A DNA stretch of 64,000 nucleotides from Ampullaceana balthica (lineage: Eukaryota > Mollusca > Gastropoda > Lymnaeidae), in the NCBI GenBank assembly GCA_944989445.1, contig CALYLW010000997.1, forward strand, positions 434,751 to 498,750, in the 5' to 3' direction. The position numbers and the translations under genes are program-made. The notes beneath the pieces are model-generated. The model saw only the letters and a program-made list of their open reading frames with translations. It did not search any database and had not been told where the DNA came from. This document shows positions 11,743 through 23,641 of this stretch, piece after piece. Every line of letters begins with the position of its first letter. The first letter of the stretch is position 1.

Positions 11743-12255
11743 TTCCGTATTAACGTTATTTGTTGTTGGTATTTTTATTTAAATTTTTCATTTGCTTAGT
11801 TCGTTAATGGTTACATTTAGTTTTAGTAAAGCACATGCTATTAAAATGTTCATCCGAATCCTAATCAAAGTTAACATCTATTACGCCCTTCTGACAATTA
11901 GTCTTCGAAATATAAATGTGCGTAAGTGAAAGTGGTGTATATGACTCTGAAGTGCTTAAGAGAATGGTGAAAAACTATTTTTTAATCAATAAAAATACAA
12001 GGATTTTCATCAAAATTTCAAAAATTTAAGACGAGGTAAATTTTTATTGAAAAGATACAGAAAAGTTGATGAATTGTTAACGATTTCCTGTTTTGAAATC
12101 TTTGTTAGATTATAGGTTTTAATTTTGTTTATAACCAAGATGCCGAAAATAAATTTTAACTTGTTCACTTTTACTTTATCGGCATCTAAGAAACAACAAC
12201 AGGCAAATGAAATTTGAATTAAAATAAACTTTAATGATCAAACTTTCTCCAAAGC
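11743..12255. other. 3' flank of lectin gene 1
   Basis: No gene. The minus strand just past the gene 1 stop holds ATTAAA (12230-12235), a weak polyadenylation signal. Nothing else recognised. Confidence 0.4.
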
Positions 12256-12380
12256 TTATTTGGAAAGAGGATTCTTTTCACAGACAAATTTTAATGCCGT
12301 GTCACAGTTTTGATCGTTTATATTTTGGTTTTTCTGCAGGTAGGCACAATCCTCAGAATTACTCCAGTTATCGGGTTGCC
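12256..12380 (-). CDS. gene 1 exon 5, CTLD end with QPD motif
   Basis: 125 nt including TAA at 12256-12258. Encodes (G)QPDNWSNSEDCAYLQKNQ, INDQNC and KFVCEKNPLSK. QPDNW and ND are the calcium and sugar-contact positions; the three cysteines complete the CTLD. It joins exon 4 in frame (EAG-QPD). Confidence 0.9.
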
Positions 12381-15300
12381 CTGGAACATAAAACATAGAA
12401 AATCATGTAATGGCATAGAAATGGTTCAATAATATTCGACACGTCTGTCATTGCAGCATTTTCCAGTCCCCTCTTATTACAAGGAGTGGTCAAAGTGTAT
12501 AATAATATTTATTACTAAGAGTGGTCAAAGTTTATAATGATATTTATTACTAAGAGTGGTCAAAATTTAAAATATAATTTATTACTTGGAAAATTATAGT
12601 TTAAAATATAATTTATTCCTTGGAAAGTTAAATTTTAAAAATATTTTTAATCAAACATCTTATGGATACATTTACAATATTTTTATCTACATTGCGTAAC
12701 GCAAAGACAGGCGTTGCCTTGTATTAAAAAAATAGTTTTCAAGCTCTGCTAACAGTAATCCAAAATATTTTCTGATCTTTAGAGAAAGTTTAATCGCTTT
12801 CCATATCCGTACAATTTACAAAATGTGTTGTGTATACTTACTTACAATTAAGACGTGAGTCTTATTGTGGTTGAGTCAATGGTCCTCCCTAAATATCCTG
12901 ATTTGACATTAACAAACTTTTACTGTTTACAAACCTACGGAAGTTAAAGTAACTGTTTCTGTCTTCAATAAAGTGATTTAAAATGAATGTAATGTTTAAA
13001 GGTGATGGAGTAATCCTTAAAGAAATTAAATTTTAATGTGATAAGGTCACGTTATTTTCCTGCGATATTTTACGTAGCTATTTAATTGTTTATAGATTTT
13101 ACGTATACATGGTTACTGTGCCTGCGAAACTGCAACATCGAAGTGCTATTTTAATAAGAGTTGACGGCTAATGTGTTCTTTTGTATGTTTTTGTTTTTAT
13201 GGTTTTTACTTTTACATAAATAGAATTTTAAATTATTTAATTTAATTACTTTCCTGACTTAACAGCGTTTCATAGTTTATAGAATAATTTTTGTGACCGA
13301 AATAAAATGTAAAAACTTTTAACGTACACAAATTTTCATTATTCATCGGATAAAGACCTCCACACACTGTCAACAAAAAGTCAAGTGGTAATAACTTCCA
13401 TTGACGTATTTCAGACGAGTTATTTTCATCGTATGGATTTTTCAATATGATGCAGCCATGACTTTCACGACTTTATTTTTTCTCCCCCACCCCCATCCTC
13501 TAGTTCAAAGAAGTATTTTCAAAAATCCTCTACCCAAAACTTCTGAAATTTAAAACAGAAATTTAAAGACACCAGAAATTGACGTTATGAAGCCTACAGG
13601 AGTAGGCTCTTTAAGAAACTCAATTTCTATGTCTTTAATAACGTTGATTTCATCCAAGTGGAATCTTCTTCCCTATTATCAAGGATCAGCGCCCTCTAAT
13701 ATCTTAGTGTCATCGTTTATATTATCCATATTCATATTAATGAACACTCCCGACTCAGTCCTCTTGAGACACTTTATAGATTCTACCATTTTGTTGCTTC
13801 CTGTGTTGGCTCATTACAACGCCTTTGTTACCATAATTTCTTAGCATATATTAAAGTATTAGTCTACATAAGTCTTACTACAATAATCTCTTTAACACTG
13901 ACTTACCAGCTTCAAAAATTGCACCCTTAAGGCTTTCTGTCAGTCGTGAGCCGTCGTCTGCCCACAGGAAGACATTTTCCTCCTTCATGTCGTCTAGCCC
14001 AATCCAAATTCCGTTGTTCGGTTCACTTGTTATTTTCTTAAGTATCTCAAATTTCTCAATATCTTTGATCGTGTAAAGGTGTGCGTCTTTCACTGGAAGA
14101 AAAATTATTTTCATCTTTAGTTTAATTATATAAAACTGGAAACGATACAGGAAAAGCTAATTACCATGAAACTGGTACAAAATTGATTTTCCTGAAATGA
14201 AAAATAAATGAGAGATGAGTAAATAAATGTAAATGTCATAAAATCTTATCGCAAATGGTAAAAAATTAATTATTTCTCGGTATCAGCTTGTTCATACAAA
14301 TCGATAACAAAGTTGAACAGATACATGTTAGAATGATAGGCCATAGACGCTGCTAAATTCCACGACGAAATTTTAAATAGTTTAAGACAAAAAATACAAA
14401 AAGATATTTTAAAACTATCTTAAGCTGTCACTCATGCTGCAAATAAATGCTCCGTGTGATAAAGATAAGTTTATTTTATTTTATTTTACCAACGTCGTCA
14501 TCGTTAACAGTGTGAAATAATTTCAAGTATCGTTAAAATGGATGAAATAATTGTTTTCGTAAGAGTGAACAGTTGCATATTGCACACATTCTGCTTCCAT
14601 GTTGACAGTTCTGCTTAGTTAGATTTGTATTGATCATTTGTGTTTTATGCACTATGAGCTTTCATTAAGGATGGATACCAGCCTAGTAGAAACGAGGGTC
14701 ATTATCTCTGAGGCTAGATCTCAGGATATATTTAGTCTAACTTTTTACAGTTCATGATCGAGTCTCACCTACGCAGCCTTCCTTTGAATTGTTATAGTTA
14801 TACTGAACGTCGGATAGCCCAGTAACACGTGGTGACATCCCGCTGTCTGTAATATGTGAACATCGCCGTCTCATCACACCAGGCCCCGGTGCTGTAGATG
14901 GTCCCTCGGGCTTGTGACCGATACCTAACGGTGCGATTCAACACCAACCAGGTTCCTACGTGGGTATAAGAAAATATTCGTTACGCTTGAATTGAGAATA
15001 AATTCATTCAAGAAAAGACGTGAGATTTTGGAAAATCAAAATATTTTAAATTAAGATGTCTGAATTTTTGGCAAAGAAATATTTTCTAATCTGTTGGATT
15101 TATATAAAATAAAATTTCTAAAACATTTTTTACTCTAAATCACTGTTGTTGTTGTTGTTGTTGTTTTTTTGTTGGGGGGGGGGACTTTTCAGGCCTGGAG
15201 CTGCATCAGTGGATCACGACAAGTCAAAAGACCTCACCTAACAACCTTCAACCTCTTTTCAAGTGTATGCATGTTGACTTTAACAAAAATGTCAATTGTG

Positions 15301-16105
15301 TTTTTTTTTAATTTTCACGCCTTAGAGACCCGTAAAGATTTTGGTAAAAGGCCGTAAGGGGCACAGGGGCGAAGTTTTCCGATCACTGCTCAAACTAAAG
15401 CCCGACTTTGAGCCCACAAAAATATAAAAAAATTTAAAACATTTTCAGCGTCTTCTGATTCTATGATGCTTACCATGAATGCAGAGTTTCGTTGTCGTGT
15501 TGTAGGAGACGCTGTAGCAAGACTTGAACTCCTTCACACAGCGGATGACGCATGTCAACAGATCAATGTCAGACCAGGCTACGTCAAAATCCGCCATGTG
15601 GAACTCACCGGCAACGGTTTCTTTAAATAGCACGTCCTTAGAGGCACTTACGTGCATGCTTGAATCTATATTGTGTTTGGTAAACAATATAAATTATCAT
15701 TACTTATGTTATGATCGTAGCGGTATTGAGAACGAAGCCGTTGAAAAGGAAGCTAGCTATGTTCAATATTTGTAATTATTTCTATTAGTATTTACAAAGA
15801 AAATCGTCTGTGATAAGAACTTGTTATTTTTGCATCTTTATTGATATTTACATAAGATTTTACCTTGAATTGAAATTTAAATGAATTTGCTTAAGCTCAT
15901 CTTGTGAAACACTTGTGCAATTAACATTGAAATCGATTACTTTCCTTCCTTCGTCCCGCTTAACGTGGAATAAGATCTTCCGTAAGGAAATATTGCCAAC
16001 AAATAGACACTACAACATTTAAAAGACCAACTTACAAAAGATTATCAGTATAATGTGTAATCCAAAGACACCATTCCGCAAGCATTCAAAATGTTTTATG
16101 ATCAT
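12256..16105 (-). CDS. lectin gene 1: secreted PAN-like plus C-type lectin-like protein
   Basis: A five-exon gene of about 252 residues once one extra base is discounted. Exons in coding order: 16105-16036, 15665-15474, 14955-14769, 14092-13907, 12380-12256, all with GT..AG boundaries and phase 1 introns. Domains: signal peptide; PAN/apple-like C-x3-C-x6-C-x11-C; linker starting GTWLV; CTLD with CYW, HLYTIKD, WIGLDD, QPDNW, EDC, INDQNC and FVCE. CTLDs bind sugars or proteins, often with calcium; QPD followed by ND is the galactose-type signature in known families. Presumably secreted; a role in recognition or immunity is only inferred. Exon 3 is 187 nt rather than a multiple of 3: an extra G in a GGG run (14818-14820) causes a frameshift, so this copy is a pseudogene or the base is an assembly error. 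Closest relative: gene 2. Confidence 0.8.
12484..12620. repeat. 35-bp tandem repeat in gene 1 intron 4
   Basis: About three and a half copies of a unit containing AGAGTGGTCAAAGTTTATAA with starts at 12484, 12519 and 12554; the last copy is diverged. No function seen. Confidence 0.7.
13907..14092 (-). CDS. gene 1 exon 4, CTLD core
   Basis: 186 nt between a TTCTTCCAG acceptor and a GTAAGT donor. Encodes KDAHLYTIKDIEKFEILKK, WIGLDDMKEENVFLWADD and LTESLKGAIFEA. WIGLDD and the following FLWADD correspond to the WIGL and F-W-x-D core of CTLDs. Confidence 0.9.
14769..14955 (-). CDS. gene 1 exon 3, linker and CTLD start (frameshifted)
   Basis: Begins G-TWLVLNRTVRY, then GTIYSTGAWCDET and DVTTCYW. 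Reading after CYW goes to a stop (about 14788) unless one G of 14818-14820 is dropped, which restores LSDVQYNYNNSKEGCV and the phase 1 donor GTGAGA, matching gene 2. Length 187 instead of 186. Confidence 0.78.
15474..15665 (-). CDS. gene 1 exon 2, PAN/apple-like domain
   Basis: 192 nt, phase 1 at both ends, donor G|GTAAGC. Encodes KDVLFKETVAGEFHMADF, then LLTCVIRCVKEFKSCYSVSY...LC. The spacing C-x3-C-x6-C-x11-C fits the core of PAN/apple domains. Nearly identical to gene 2 exon 2 (23019-23210). Confidence 0.85.
16036..16105 (-). CDS. gene 1 exon 1, signal peptide
   Basis: ATG at 16105 opens 23 codons plus one base before a GTAAGT donor. It encodes a hydrophobic stretch, GVFGLHIILIIF. Same length (70 nt) and same F-(E/D)-C at residues 6-8 as exon 1 of gene 2, which supports the start choice. 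Confidence 0.68.
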
Positions 16106-17774
16106 TGTATCATATAATATCAGGCTGCTGTTTTTAGCCTCACTGTTTACACGGTCTTTTAAAACTTTCAAATATTTCAGCACGGCCTGAACAAGAATAA
16201 GATAATTAATCAATTAAGTTTCAAAAGACCGCGGGTAGAGGCAATGAACACACACTATTTAAAGAAAGGAGGCATTCAATATTATCAAGTTGTATTTTTA
16301 TTTAGCCACACCCCCCGTCGTATAAAAGTAACAAGAATCCTGTTCATTACAACAGGTTGGCGTGATCGAATACCCGGAAAACAAAGTCGCTGGGTTTCTT
16401 CAGTCCTTAATAAGGACCAACCTACGAAAGTAATTTCAGTTGGGCTTAGCCGCCTACCTGAATAAAAATGTTATCATTTAGACCTCGGGTCGAATTATAA
16501 AGTATTAGGTTAAGTAATCCGCCTCTAATGATCTGATATTGTGAAATTAATTATTACCTTTTTTTACCGTCTGAAATTTTCGGGAAATCCCCATTTAGTT
16601 TTAAAATATTTCAGTAACTAGTAAAGTACCTCAGTTTTCTGGAAAATCCGTGCTATCAATATGTCTTCAAGTAAAGTTTTGAGGTTCAGAACTGCAATTT
16701 ACACATGGCTATGAAACAGATGTAAGGAAGCAATAGTGCGACGGATCTTTTCTTACTTGAATAAATGAAAAGATATATGTCTATGTTTCTATCTTAATTA
16801 CAAGTAATACAAATGGCATATGAATGTTATCCACTTGATGAAGATGTCTATTTAATTCGCTGCGTTACAAAATCTTCTTCAAATACTTCCATGTTTTATG
16901 ATTCCTTGATGGCTGTACTATGTGGTTTGTCTGCATATGTTTAATGAACCCCTGATTTTAATTGCCTTGTGTCCTCTTCAGCTGTAATTTCTTAAATTAT
17001 AATCAAGTTTCATCTCCAATGTAATATAATTGAAGATTTTACTTCATGAAGCTATAGACTTAAAAACTATTTTTATCTTTCAAACTTCATCACGTTGCGA
17101 AAAGTAAGTACACGTACTCTTTTCAAACTGTGTTTGATACTAGAGGGATGCCCAGTAGTGTCGTGTGAAACCTTGGCTTTTTTGTCATGTGCTTGAACAT
17201 ATTGCTCTCAATGTCTTCTATAACAAGTTGATATGCATTCAGTTTTATCAGGCTCGTCACCAAATAGCTAAAAGTACTGTTAATGGATTATCATAATATG
17301 TTCGTTATAGATTAACTTATCTAAAGGGCTCTTATTTTAATATTAATTGCTGCATTCCTTTCTAATTTGTTTCTTTTCTTGGTACAAGTGGGTTCTTTGA
17401 ACTCGCTCTCATTATTTCCCCTTATCTTTAATTATTAGCGTGGTTTTGGATGTCTCCGGGGTCGTGATAAGCTAGATTGATGACTGGATACGTCAGACGT
17501 TGTGTCTCCGGGGCGTTTTACGCCAAGCAGGGGTATTGTATCGTATGAGTTATAAAATAAGTTGCTTTTAACTAATTGAATTTATTGTTGACTTAATATA
17601 ATAATGATATAGAAACTGCATACAGAAAATGATTACAGAGTTTGCAAGTCCCATTTGTAATAAGATTTTTTATTCAATAATTGTGGGAATTTTGAGGCAT
17701 ACTTATATAGCCTAGATAATACATTTGAATAATCAGAAGTCTTGCATTTGAGAACTCAACATACAAAACAGTCT
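16106..17774. other. 5' flank of gene 1, intergenic
   Basis: Between the gene 1 start and the 56-bp array. Short frames (16244-16465 and others) lack any recognisable domain. No TATA-like or other promoter element could be assigned with confidence. Confidence 0.4.
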
Positions 17775-18192
17775 ACAGATGAGACTATATCAATCACAAT
17801 GACTGAGCTATGTAGCCATTCCACAGTCTAACAGATGAGACTATATCAATCACAATGACTGAGCTATGTAGCCATTCCACAGTCTCACAGATGAGACTAT
17901 ATCAATCACAATGACTGAGCTATGTAGCCATTCCACAGTCTAACAGATGAGACTATATCAATCACAATGACTGAGCTATGTAGCATCCACAGCTACAGAA
18001 CTATCAATCAAATGACTGAGCTATGCATCCACTAACAGATGAGACTATATCAATCACAATGACTGAGCTATGTAGCCATTCCACAGTCTAACAGATGAGA
18101 CTATATCAATCACAATGACTGAGCTATGTAGCCATTCCACAGTCTAACAGATGAGACTGTATCAATCACAATGACTGAGCTATGTAGCCATT
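17775..18192. repeat. 56-bp tandem repeat, about 7.5 copies
   Basis: Regular unit ACAGATGAGACTATATCAAT followed by CACAATGACTGAGC, with starts at 17775, 17831, 17887, 17943, 18035, 18091 and 18147. The copies are almost identical except for one at about 17986-18034 that lacks many scattered single bases. Lies between genes 1 and 2. Confidence 0.92.
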
Positions 18193-19474
18193 CCTTTAAG
18201 ATTTAGATAATCTTCAGCTAGACAGAATGAGAAATGACATATATATTATTTTGTTAAATATTTAATCAAACAAATCGAATTTGGTTTTGACTAAGTGATC
18301 ATTTCAAGCTCAAATATTTATCAATACACTAATCAGAACAAGATTCAACCATTAGAAAATTTAAAATGTTTAGACTTCAGCGTAAGGGTAAATTCTATCC
18401 CTCTCCCACCAAGACATATCTGGGGCCATGATAAACCGTTTTCGGGTATCAAGAGAAAAAAAAACTCAATAAAGGGGCCTGCTCGTCCCTGACAAGGAAA
18501 ACAATTGACTTGAACAAACTTCAATAAGGATTAGTTGAGGCGACAAGTGCGTCTATTGCCTCCTGTTCCACGATATCCGGTCATTAACATCCCGATGAAC
18601 AGAAATATCGTCCTTACCAAACTCAACGTTTATAGGATTCCTAATGATCAGAGTGCTGAGAGATAAAAGGAGCAGAAGAAGACCAAAAACAAAGTTGTTT
18701 TGTTTGTTGTTGTTGTTTGTTTTTTTTTGTAGTTTTTTTTTCTCGTACAAATCAACAATCATGAGAAATAATTCTCTTATTGAACATTAAACCTGCCTTC
18801 AAAGCGATTGGTAGAGATTTGTAAATTTCATAAATGTCATAGTTTATTTGAAACGTCTTAAGCCGCCCATGTAATGAGAGCTATTTAAACATTGCAGATT
18901 TTGCACATTAAAAATCGCAAGTTTATTCATTAAACTTTTCTTCTTGCTGTTTCAACAACAGTTATGCAAAACAAGCTGCAACTTTATTAGGTTATCACTT
19001 TTATAAGTTTTATCTTCTAGTTTAAGTACAAAAATTGAATTATTTAACAAGTCATCTCGTGAGTCTTGAGGCTGGGAAAAAAGGGGGAAAATTACAATGA
19101 ATGAAAATGGCGAGAAATAGACATATAGTATTAGAGTAGGGTCGACTAAATAAAGAATATAGAGGGACACGAGATAAGTAAAATGCGTAAAGGGTTACTT
19201 TTGCTTGCTTTATTTTATGTTATATATATGGAACTGAAGAGCGTTGATGCGTGACTGACAAGGCGTTTTGTTGCACCAACTGTTCGGTACCACTCATCCC
19301 CAATACAAGATGGCACACGGGGACCGCACAAGTTGCTTGGGATTGTGTAAATACGTCTGCTGCAAGTTCTTGCCTGAGAATACACAAAGTCATATAACTT
19401 AAATGACTCAAGGCTAATTTCGCGTGTGTTTTTTTTGTATGGTTCGCAAGCTGCCACTGTCTGGTTTCCGATAG
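18193..19474. other. intergenic, downstream of gene 2
   Basis: No gene recognised. The overlapping minus-strand frames at 19215-19478 run into the gene 2 last exon and show no domain of their own. Confidence 0.4.
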
Positions 19475-19599
19475 TCAAGTTGAGAAAGAGTCCATTTCAC
19501 ACACAAAGGCATTAGTCTGTTCACAGCCTTCATTTTTAATAGTTCCACTGGCTGAGAGATACGTACAGTTTTCTGTTAGCGTCCAGTTATTTAGTTCCT
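19475..19599 (-). CDS. gene 2 exon 5, CTLD end
   Basis: 125 nt including TGA (19475-19477), acceptor TTCTGCAG. Encodes ELNNWTLTENCTYLSA, IKNEGCEQTNAFVCEMD. Same length as gene 1 exon 5. The ELN and KNE residues replace the calcium-binding EPN/QPD and WND. Confidence 0.88.
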
Positions 19600-22500
19600 C
19601 TGCAGAAGAGACAAATTTTGAAATATGTACTTTGAAAAATAAAGCGTCAGCGGAACAAACACACTTGCATATTTCATCGTTCCAAGTTTATCATTGTATG
19701 TAATGTTTAAGTCTTTTTAAAGCTTTGAGATGTTTGGCTCAAACACAACGAAGGCCAATGAAGTATGTTCATGTTCAGTCTTATTTACGCAATTGTAAGT
19801 TTTTCAAATTTGTTGGGGGCGGGAGTGGGGGGTTCATGTTAAAAACAAAATATACAATTGATGCTGAAAATTTTGGAAGCTAATAAAAAAATTCACGCCA
19901 AAAATAGTTATTATTATTGATGCTCAAAATTCTGGAAACTAATAAAAAAATTCACGCCAGAAATAACTATTATTACTATACCTTAATGTGTATATTGTCC
20001 ATATTGATACCAAAAGTTACATGAATTTTAATGTAATTTCTATTGTTTTGGTATGTGATCAATCATTTTAACTGTTTTTAATTTTCTCAGTTTGCCTGTT
20101 TTAATCGAAAATGCATTCCAATTTAACTGAATAATTAATTTGATTTTATTAGTTATGAAAGAGAACATTTAAGTGGAGACTATTTACTTCAAAATACAAA
20201 CAACATTTCTGAGATTAGTCTGCATGTGAAAATAATAAATGAGATTCATATGTTTAAAAAATGTAATGTTGTTTTCAATACTCCACATTTTAAACAATTC
20301 TTTTCTTATAGCAACATATATTTATTTGTATATTCCTTGTGAGAGAATGTGTTGATCAAGTAATTTTTATTTTTAAATCAATGGCCTTGTTTTCATTTGA
20401 AACTAGGTTTGAAGATCAGCGCGAGTTTATCATGCTAGACTAGTAAAAACAATCATCGCTATAAAAGAAACCATTGTCATAATCATGTACTGTAAATAGA
20501 CGGTTTAGAGGCGTAAGGTTTCGCACATACTGTGGCTTCCCTAAGATTGGACAATTAATTGCAACTTAATTATAAACAAATGGAAAAAACATATCGATCC
20601 AAAACTTTCCATTGTATAAAGAATAAAGTTATTTTATAAATTAAAATTAATTTAGAGCTAAAGTGAATGGTAGCTAGTTCAATTATTTCAAATATCTTTT
20701 AACTTTCATTGTTCAAAATTCACCTCGTTGAAATATCTCATTCCTCAGACTATCCGTAAGTCGTGTCTTGTCGTCTGCCCATCTGAAGACACCTTTTTTC
20801 GATGCATCCAAACCAATCCAAAGATCTTGTCTGTGTGCAGTGGTTAGTTCATTTAGTAACGCTAACTTTTCTTTGACTTTGATGGTGTAAAGATTAGCTC
20901 CCTTCTCTGAAATAAGAAAAGACCTTGTCACCTGACAGGAAAAGAATCATCTACATCAATGCTCTCAAACTGGCGGAACGATAATTTGGGGCTCGCTTCT
21001 TGGCAGCAAATGTAAGTATACTAGCGGTCCGAGCCCTTAAATTATTGATACGTTAATATCCATATTGCTTTTTGTATTTTAAATTATGTTTAAATTTCCT
21101 GCTGTCGTTTTCTGATAGACTGAAATATTATCAAATTCCTGTTATTACTCTAAATTTGATGATATTTTAGTCTTTATTGGCTATAAGAAAACTGCAGTAC
21201 GAAATGGAAAAAAACTTATCAGAATTTAACTAATGAAGGTATACACAGGAGATAATTGTAAGAGCACGCAACAGAAGTTGCTCGTTCTAATAAGGTGCTG
21301 GGTGAAAAAAACTTATAAAAGAAACTATTTAAGCTAAAAATTAAGTCAAAAGAAACATAAAAAATAAAGATGTTTACAAAATAAGGTTTTATATTAAGAT
21401 GATAATTTTTAATATACCTTTTAATTACGATGATCTTTCAATATTTCTTATGCACAGATACGTTAGCGGTAGACCGAAATGTCTTAAATTTTGTTGGTAA
21501 ATAAAGTGAATATAATTTGTGGTAGTATCCTTTTCCCAAAGCACAAATCACTGTTGGCAAAGCATGTCTTTTATATATTTAATTTTCTTTATTATTAAAT
21601 AACAGTTTTTTCTCTTTGGTGGAATCTTACTTTTGAAAGAATAAGAAAATTTAGAAAAAAATTTACTTCAAATAATTTTAAAAATGTATTTTTACTTTAT
21701 ACATCTTAGATATCGATAGTTATTAGTGAAAAAATATTTTTGTAAGTAATTTCATCTTTTAGAGAAAGTAAACAATTAATGAATACTTTTTTTTTACTAT
21801 TTTATACGATTCCTATTTTAAGATATTTTTTGTCTAGTCTTTTCCATACAATCTCTCCTTCTATACAGAAGATTAATGCGTACTACGTTCTGCTAAGAAC
21901 GTATTTGAAAGTGACGTAGCGTTCACAGGCCATGGCTATGAGGGACTAGTGTTAGATATCGGTTCGGAGCTGCAAGGACTCAGGGGCATCCTTGGCCCCG
22001 GGAATCCCTGCCTTCACGGAGATTCGAACCCATGACCCTCGGTACGCCAGCTCAGCACGCATGCCACTCTACCACCATTTCATGAATATAATTTGCTAGA
22101 AAAACAATTGAGTAAACACAAATTACTTTATAAGCTTTAAGCAAAGAACAAATATTGTAATTTTCAAACTAAAATATTAATTAGTACTGTCACACACAAA
22201 CCGAACTCTAAACCATAATGAAATATTTTAGAAATACATGTGCATCTTATCCGTCAGTACATACACGGTAGAAATAATGATCAAACATCAAAGACATTGA
22301 AGAAAGAGAAGAAGCGTTTCCAATGAAACCTATTCAATGACTAACTCATGGTGCACATTGCAATGTTAGCCGTCATGAGTATGAGGTTAAAGACGAGTAT
22401 CAAAAGACTTAGAAATACGCAACGGTGTCATCATGATTAATTAATTTCAATGCCATCAATTTAATGTATACGATAGCTATTCCCCTTATTTGAAGTATAC

Positions 22501-23641
22501 GATAGCTACTCACCTTTGCATGTGTCTTTGGAGTCCTTGTAGTTCTTCTGATTCGATGTTAGCCAGTAGCACGTGGTGACGTCATTCTTTCTGTAATACC
22601 TAAACTCTCGCGTCTCGTCACACCTAGCCCCGGTGCTGTAGATGATGCCAGTGGTCTGTGGTGGAACTCTGTGGTCTGCCGCAACACCAGCCATGACCCT
22701 GAATCATCATTGCAGGAAGTCAGTGATCAAGTTGAAAGTGTGTGAGGACAAAGCAAATACAGAAACAAATACTATTTGAAATTACAGTTAATAAAAATCA
22801 ACTAATTAGGACTAATATATAATTAGGGTAAGGTTAGCCGTAGTTTCAGCAAATTTTTATTGTCTTTTTTTTTCTAAAATAATTGTTTAGAAGGACGTTT
22901 CTCGATGCATTTTGCAAATAAATTCGCAAGCTACAAATAAAGGTATTTAGACTCAAAAATATATTATTCTTTTGTTTAGTTTATGCGTGCATTCATTTAT
23001 TGCACACGAGTGACTCACCAGGAATGCAGAGTTTCCTTGTCGTGTTATAGGAGACACTGTAGCAAGACTTGAACTCCTGCACACAGCGGATGACGCATGT
23101 CAACAGATCAATGCCAGGCCAGGCGACGTCAAAATCCGCCATGTGGAACTCACCGGCGTCGGTTTCTTTAAATAGCACGTCTCTGTCACCTCTGACGTAC
23201 AAGCTTAATGCTTGAGTTAAACAACAATTTTTTGATAACATAAAAAAGGTCGTTTAGTAGCACTAACCTTGAATTTGAAAATGAATTTGATACAAATTTA
23301 GAAACTTTTTTTTAATATTAATGAAGTATTTCGTCTTTTGTAAGGATAAAGCTAGCCCCATTATGAAATATTTTATAATTTTAAATAAAAACTGATAATG
23401 AATTTAAATAGATTTTAAAACTGTATAGCTCTTGCTCATGAGTTTTTGCTATTAAAAATTATATATGACAGTTATTCAATTTTGAGTTTCCCATATTATA
23501 GTTTACTAAATTTATAGTAGTTGTAACCTTAGTAAATATTAGAAATACTGTGAAACTAACGACTAACTTACTTAATAGAATCACTGTGACCTTTGTTCCA
23601 ATGATAAACAAGCTTGAGCAGTCAAAAATTTGGAGTTGCAT
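19475..23641 (-). CDS. lectin gene 2: secreted PAN-like plus C-type lectin-like protein
   Basis: Five exons, 23641-23572, 23210-23019, 22698-22514, 20906-20724, 19599-19475, with phase 1 junctions; about 251 residues if exon 3 is repaired by one base. Same order as gene 1: signal peptide, PAN-like exon, linker and CTLD. The CTLD has CYW, DTC, WIGLDA, ELNNW, ENC, EGC and FVCE. The sugar-site tripeptide is ELN in place of EPN or QPD, and the following position reads KNEGC rather than WND, so calcium-dependent sugar binding is doubtful. Exon 3 is 185 nt: one base is missing between about residues 7 and 21, shifting the frame. A tRNA-derived SINE sits in the intron between exons 3 and 4. Recent duplicate of gene 1. 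Confidence 0.8.
19858..19977. repeat. 59-bp direct duplication in gene 2 intron 4
   Basis: Two copies starting at about 19860 and 19919, each with AATAAAAAAATTCACGCCA. Non-coding. Confidence 0.65.
20724..20906 (-). CDS. gene 2 exon 4, CTLD core
   Basis: 183 nt, TTATTTCAG acceptor, GTGAAT donor. Encodes EKGANLYTIKVKEKLALLNE, LWIGLDASKKGVFRWADD and LTDSLRNEIFQR. Confidence 0.9.
21838..22080 (-). mobile_element. tRNA-derived SINE in gene 2 intron 3
   Basis: On the minus strand a tRNA-like head carries an A-box-like TGGTAGAGTGGCATG and the B box GGGTTCGAATC, both RNA polymerase III promoter elements. A body with CCCGGGGCCAAGG follows, and the 3' end has the hairpin CTTCTGTATAGAAGGAG. The same hairpin ends the LINE at 61.66 kb, so that LINE probably supplies the reverse transcriptase. 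Confidence 0.82.
22514..22698 (-). CDS. gene 2 exon 3, linker and CTLD start (frameshifted)
   Basis: Starts G-SWLVLRQTTE in the expected frame; GIIYSTGARCDETREF and DVTTCYWLTSNQKNYKDSKD follow in another. Compared with gene 1 the stretch between these is one base short. The donor after TGCAAAG is GTGAGT. Confidence 0.8.
23019..23210 (-). CDS. gene 2 exon 2, PAN/apple-like domain
   Basis: 192 nt with G|GTGAGT donor. Contains LYVRGDRDVLFKETDAGEF and TCVIRCVQEFKSCYSVSY, LCIPG. Keeps all four cysteines of C-x3-C-x6-C-x11-C. Confidence 0.87.
23572..23641 (-). CDS. gene 2 exon 1, signal peptide
   Basis: ATG at 23641, then MQLQIFDCSSLFIIG and a hydrophobic VTVILL before A|GTAAGT. 70 nt, phase 1, aligned in length with gene 1 exon 1. 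Confidence 0.7.

Noticed and set aside
17775..18192. Regular 56-bp repeats considered as a CRISPR array
   Set aside because: The units are directly adjacent without unique spacers, and the context is eukaryotic.
22000..22080. Possible tRNA gene (B box GGGTTCGAATC)
   Set aside because: The head lacks a full cloverleaf, and a LINE-like tail follows, so it is a SINE.
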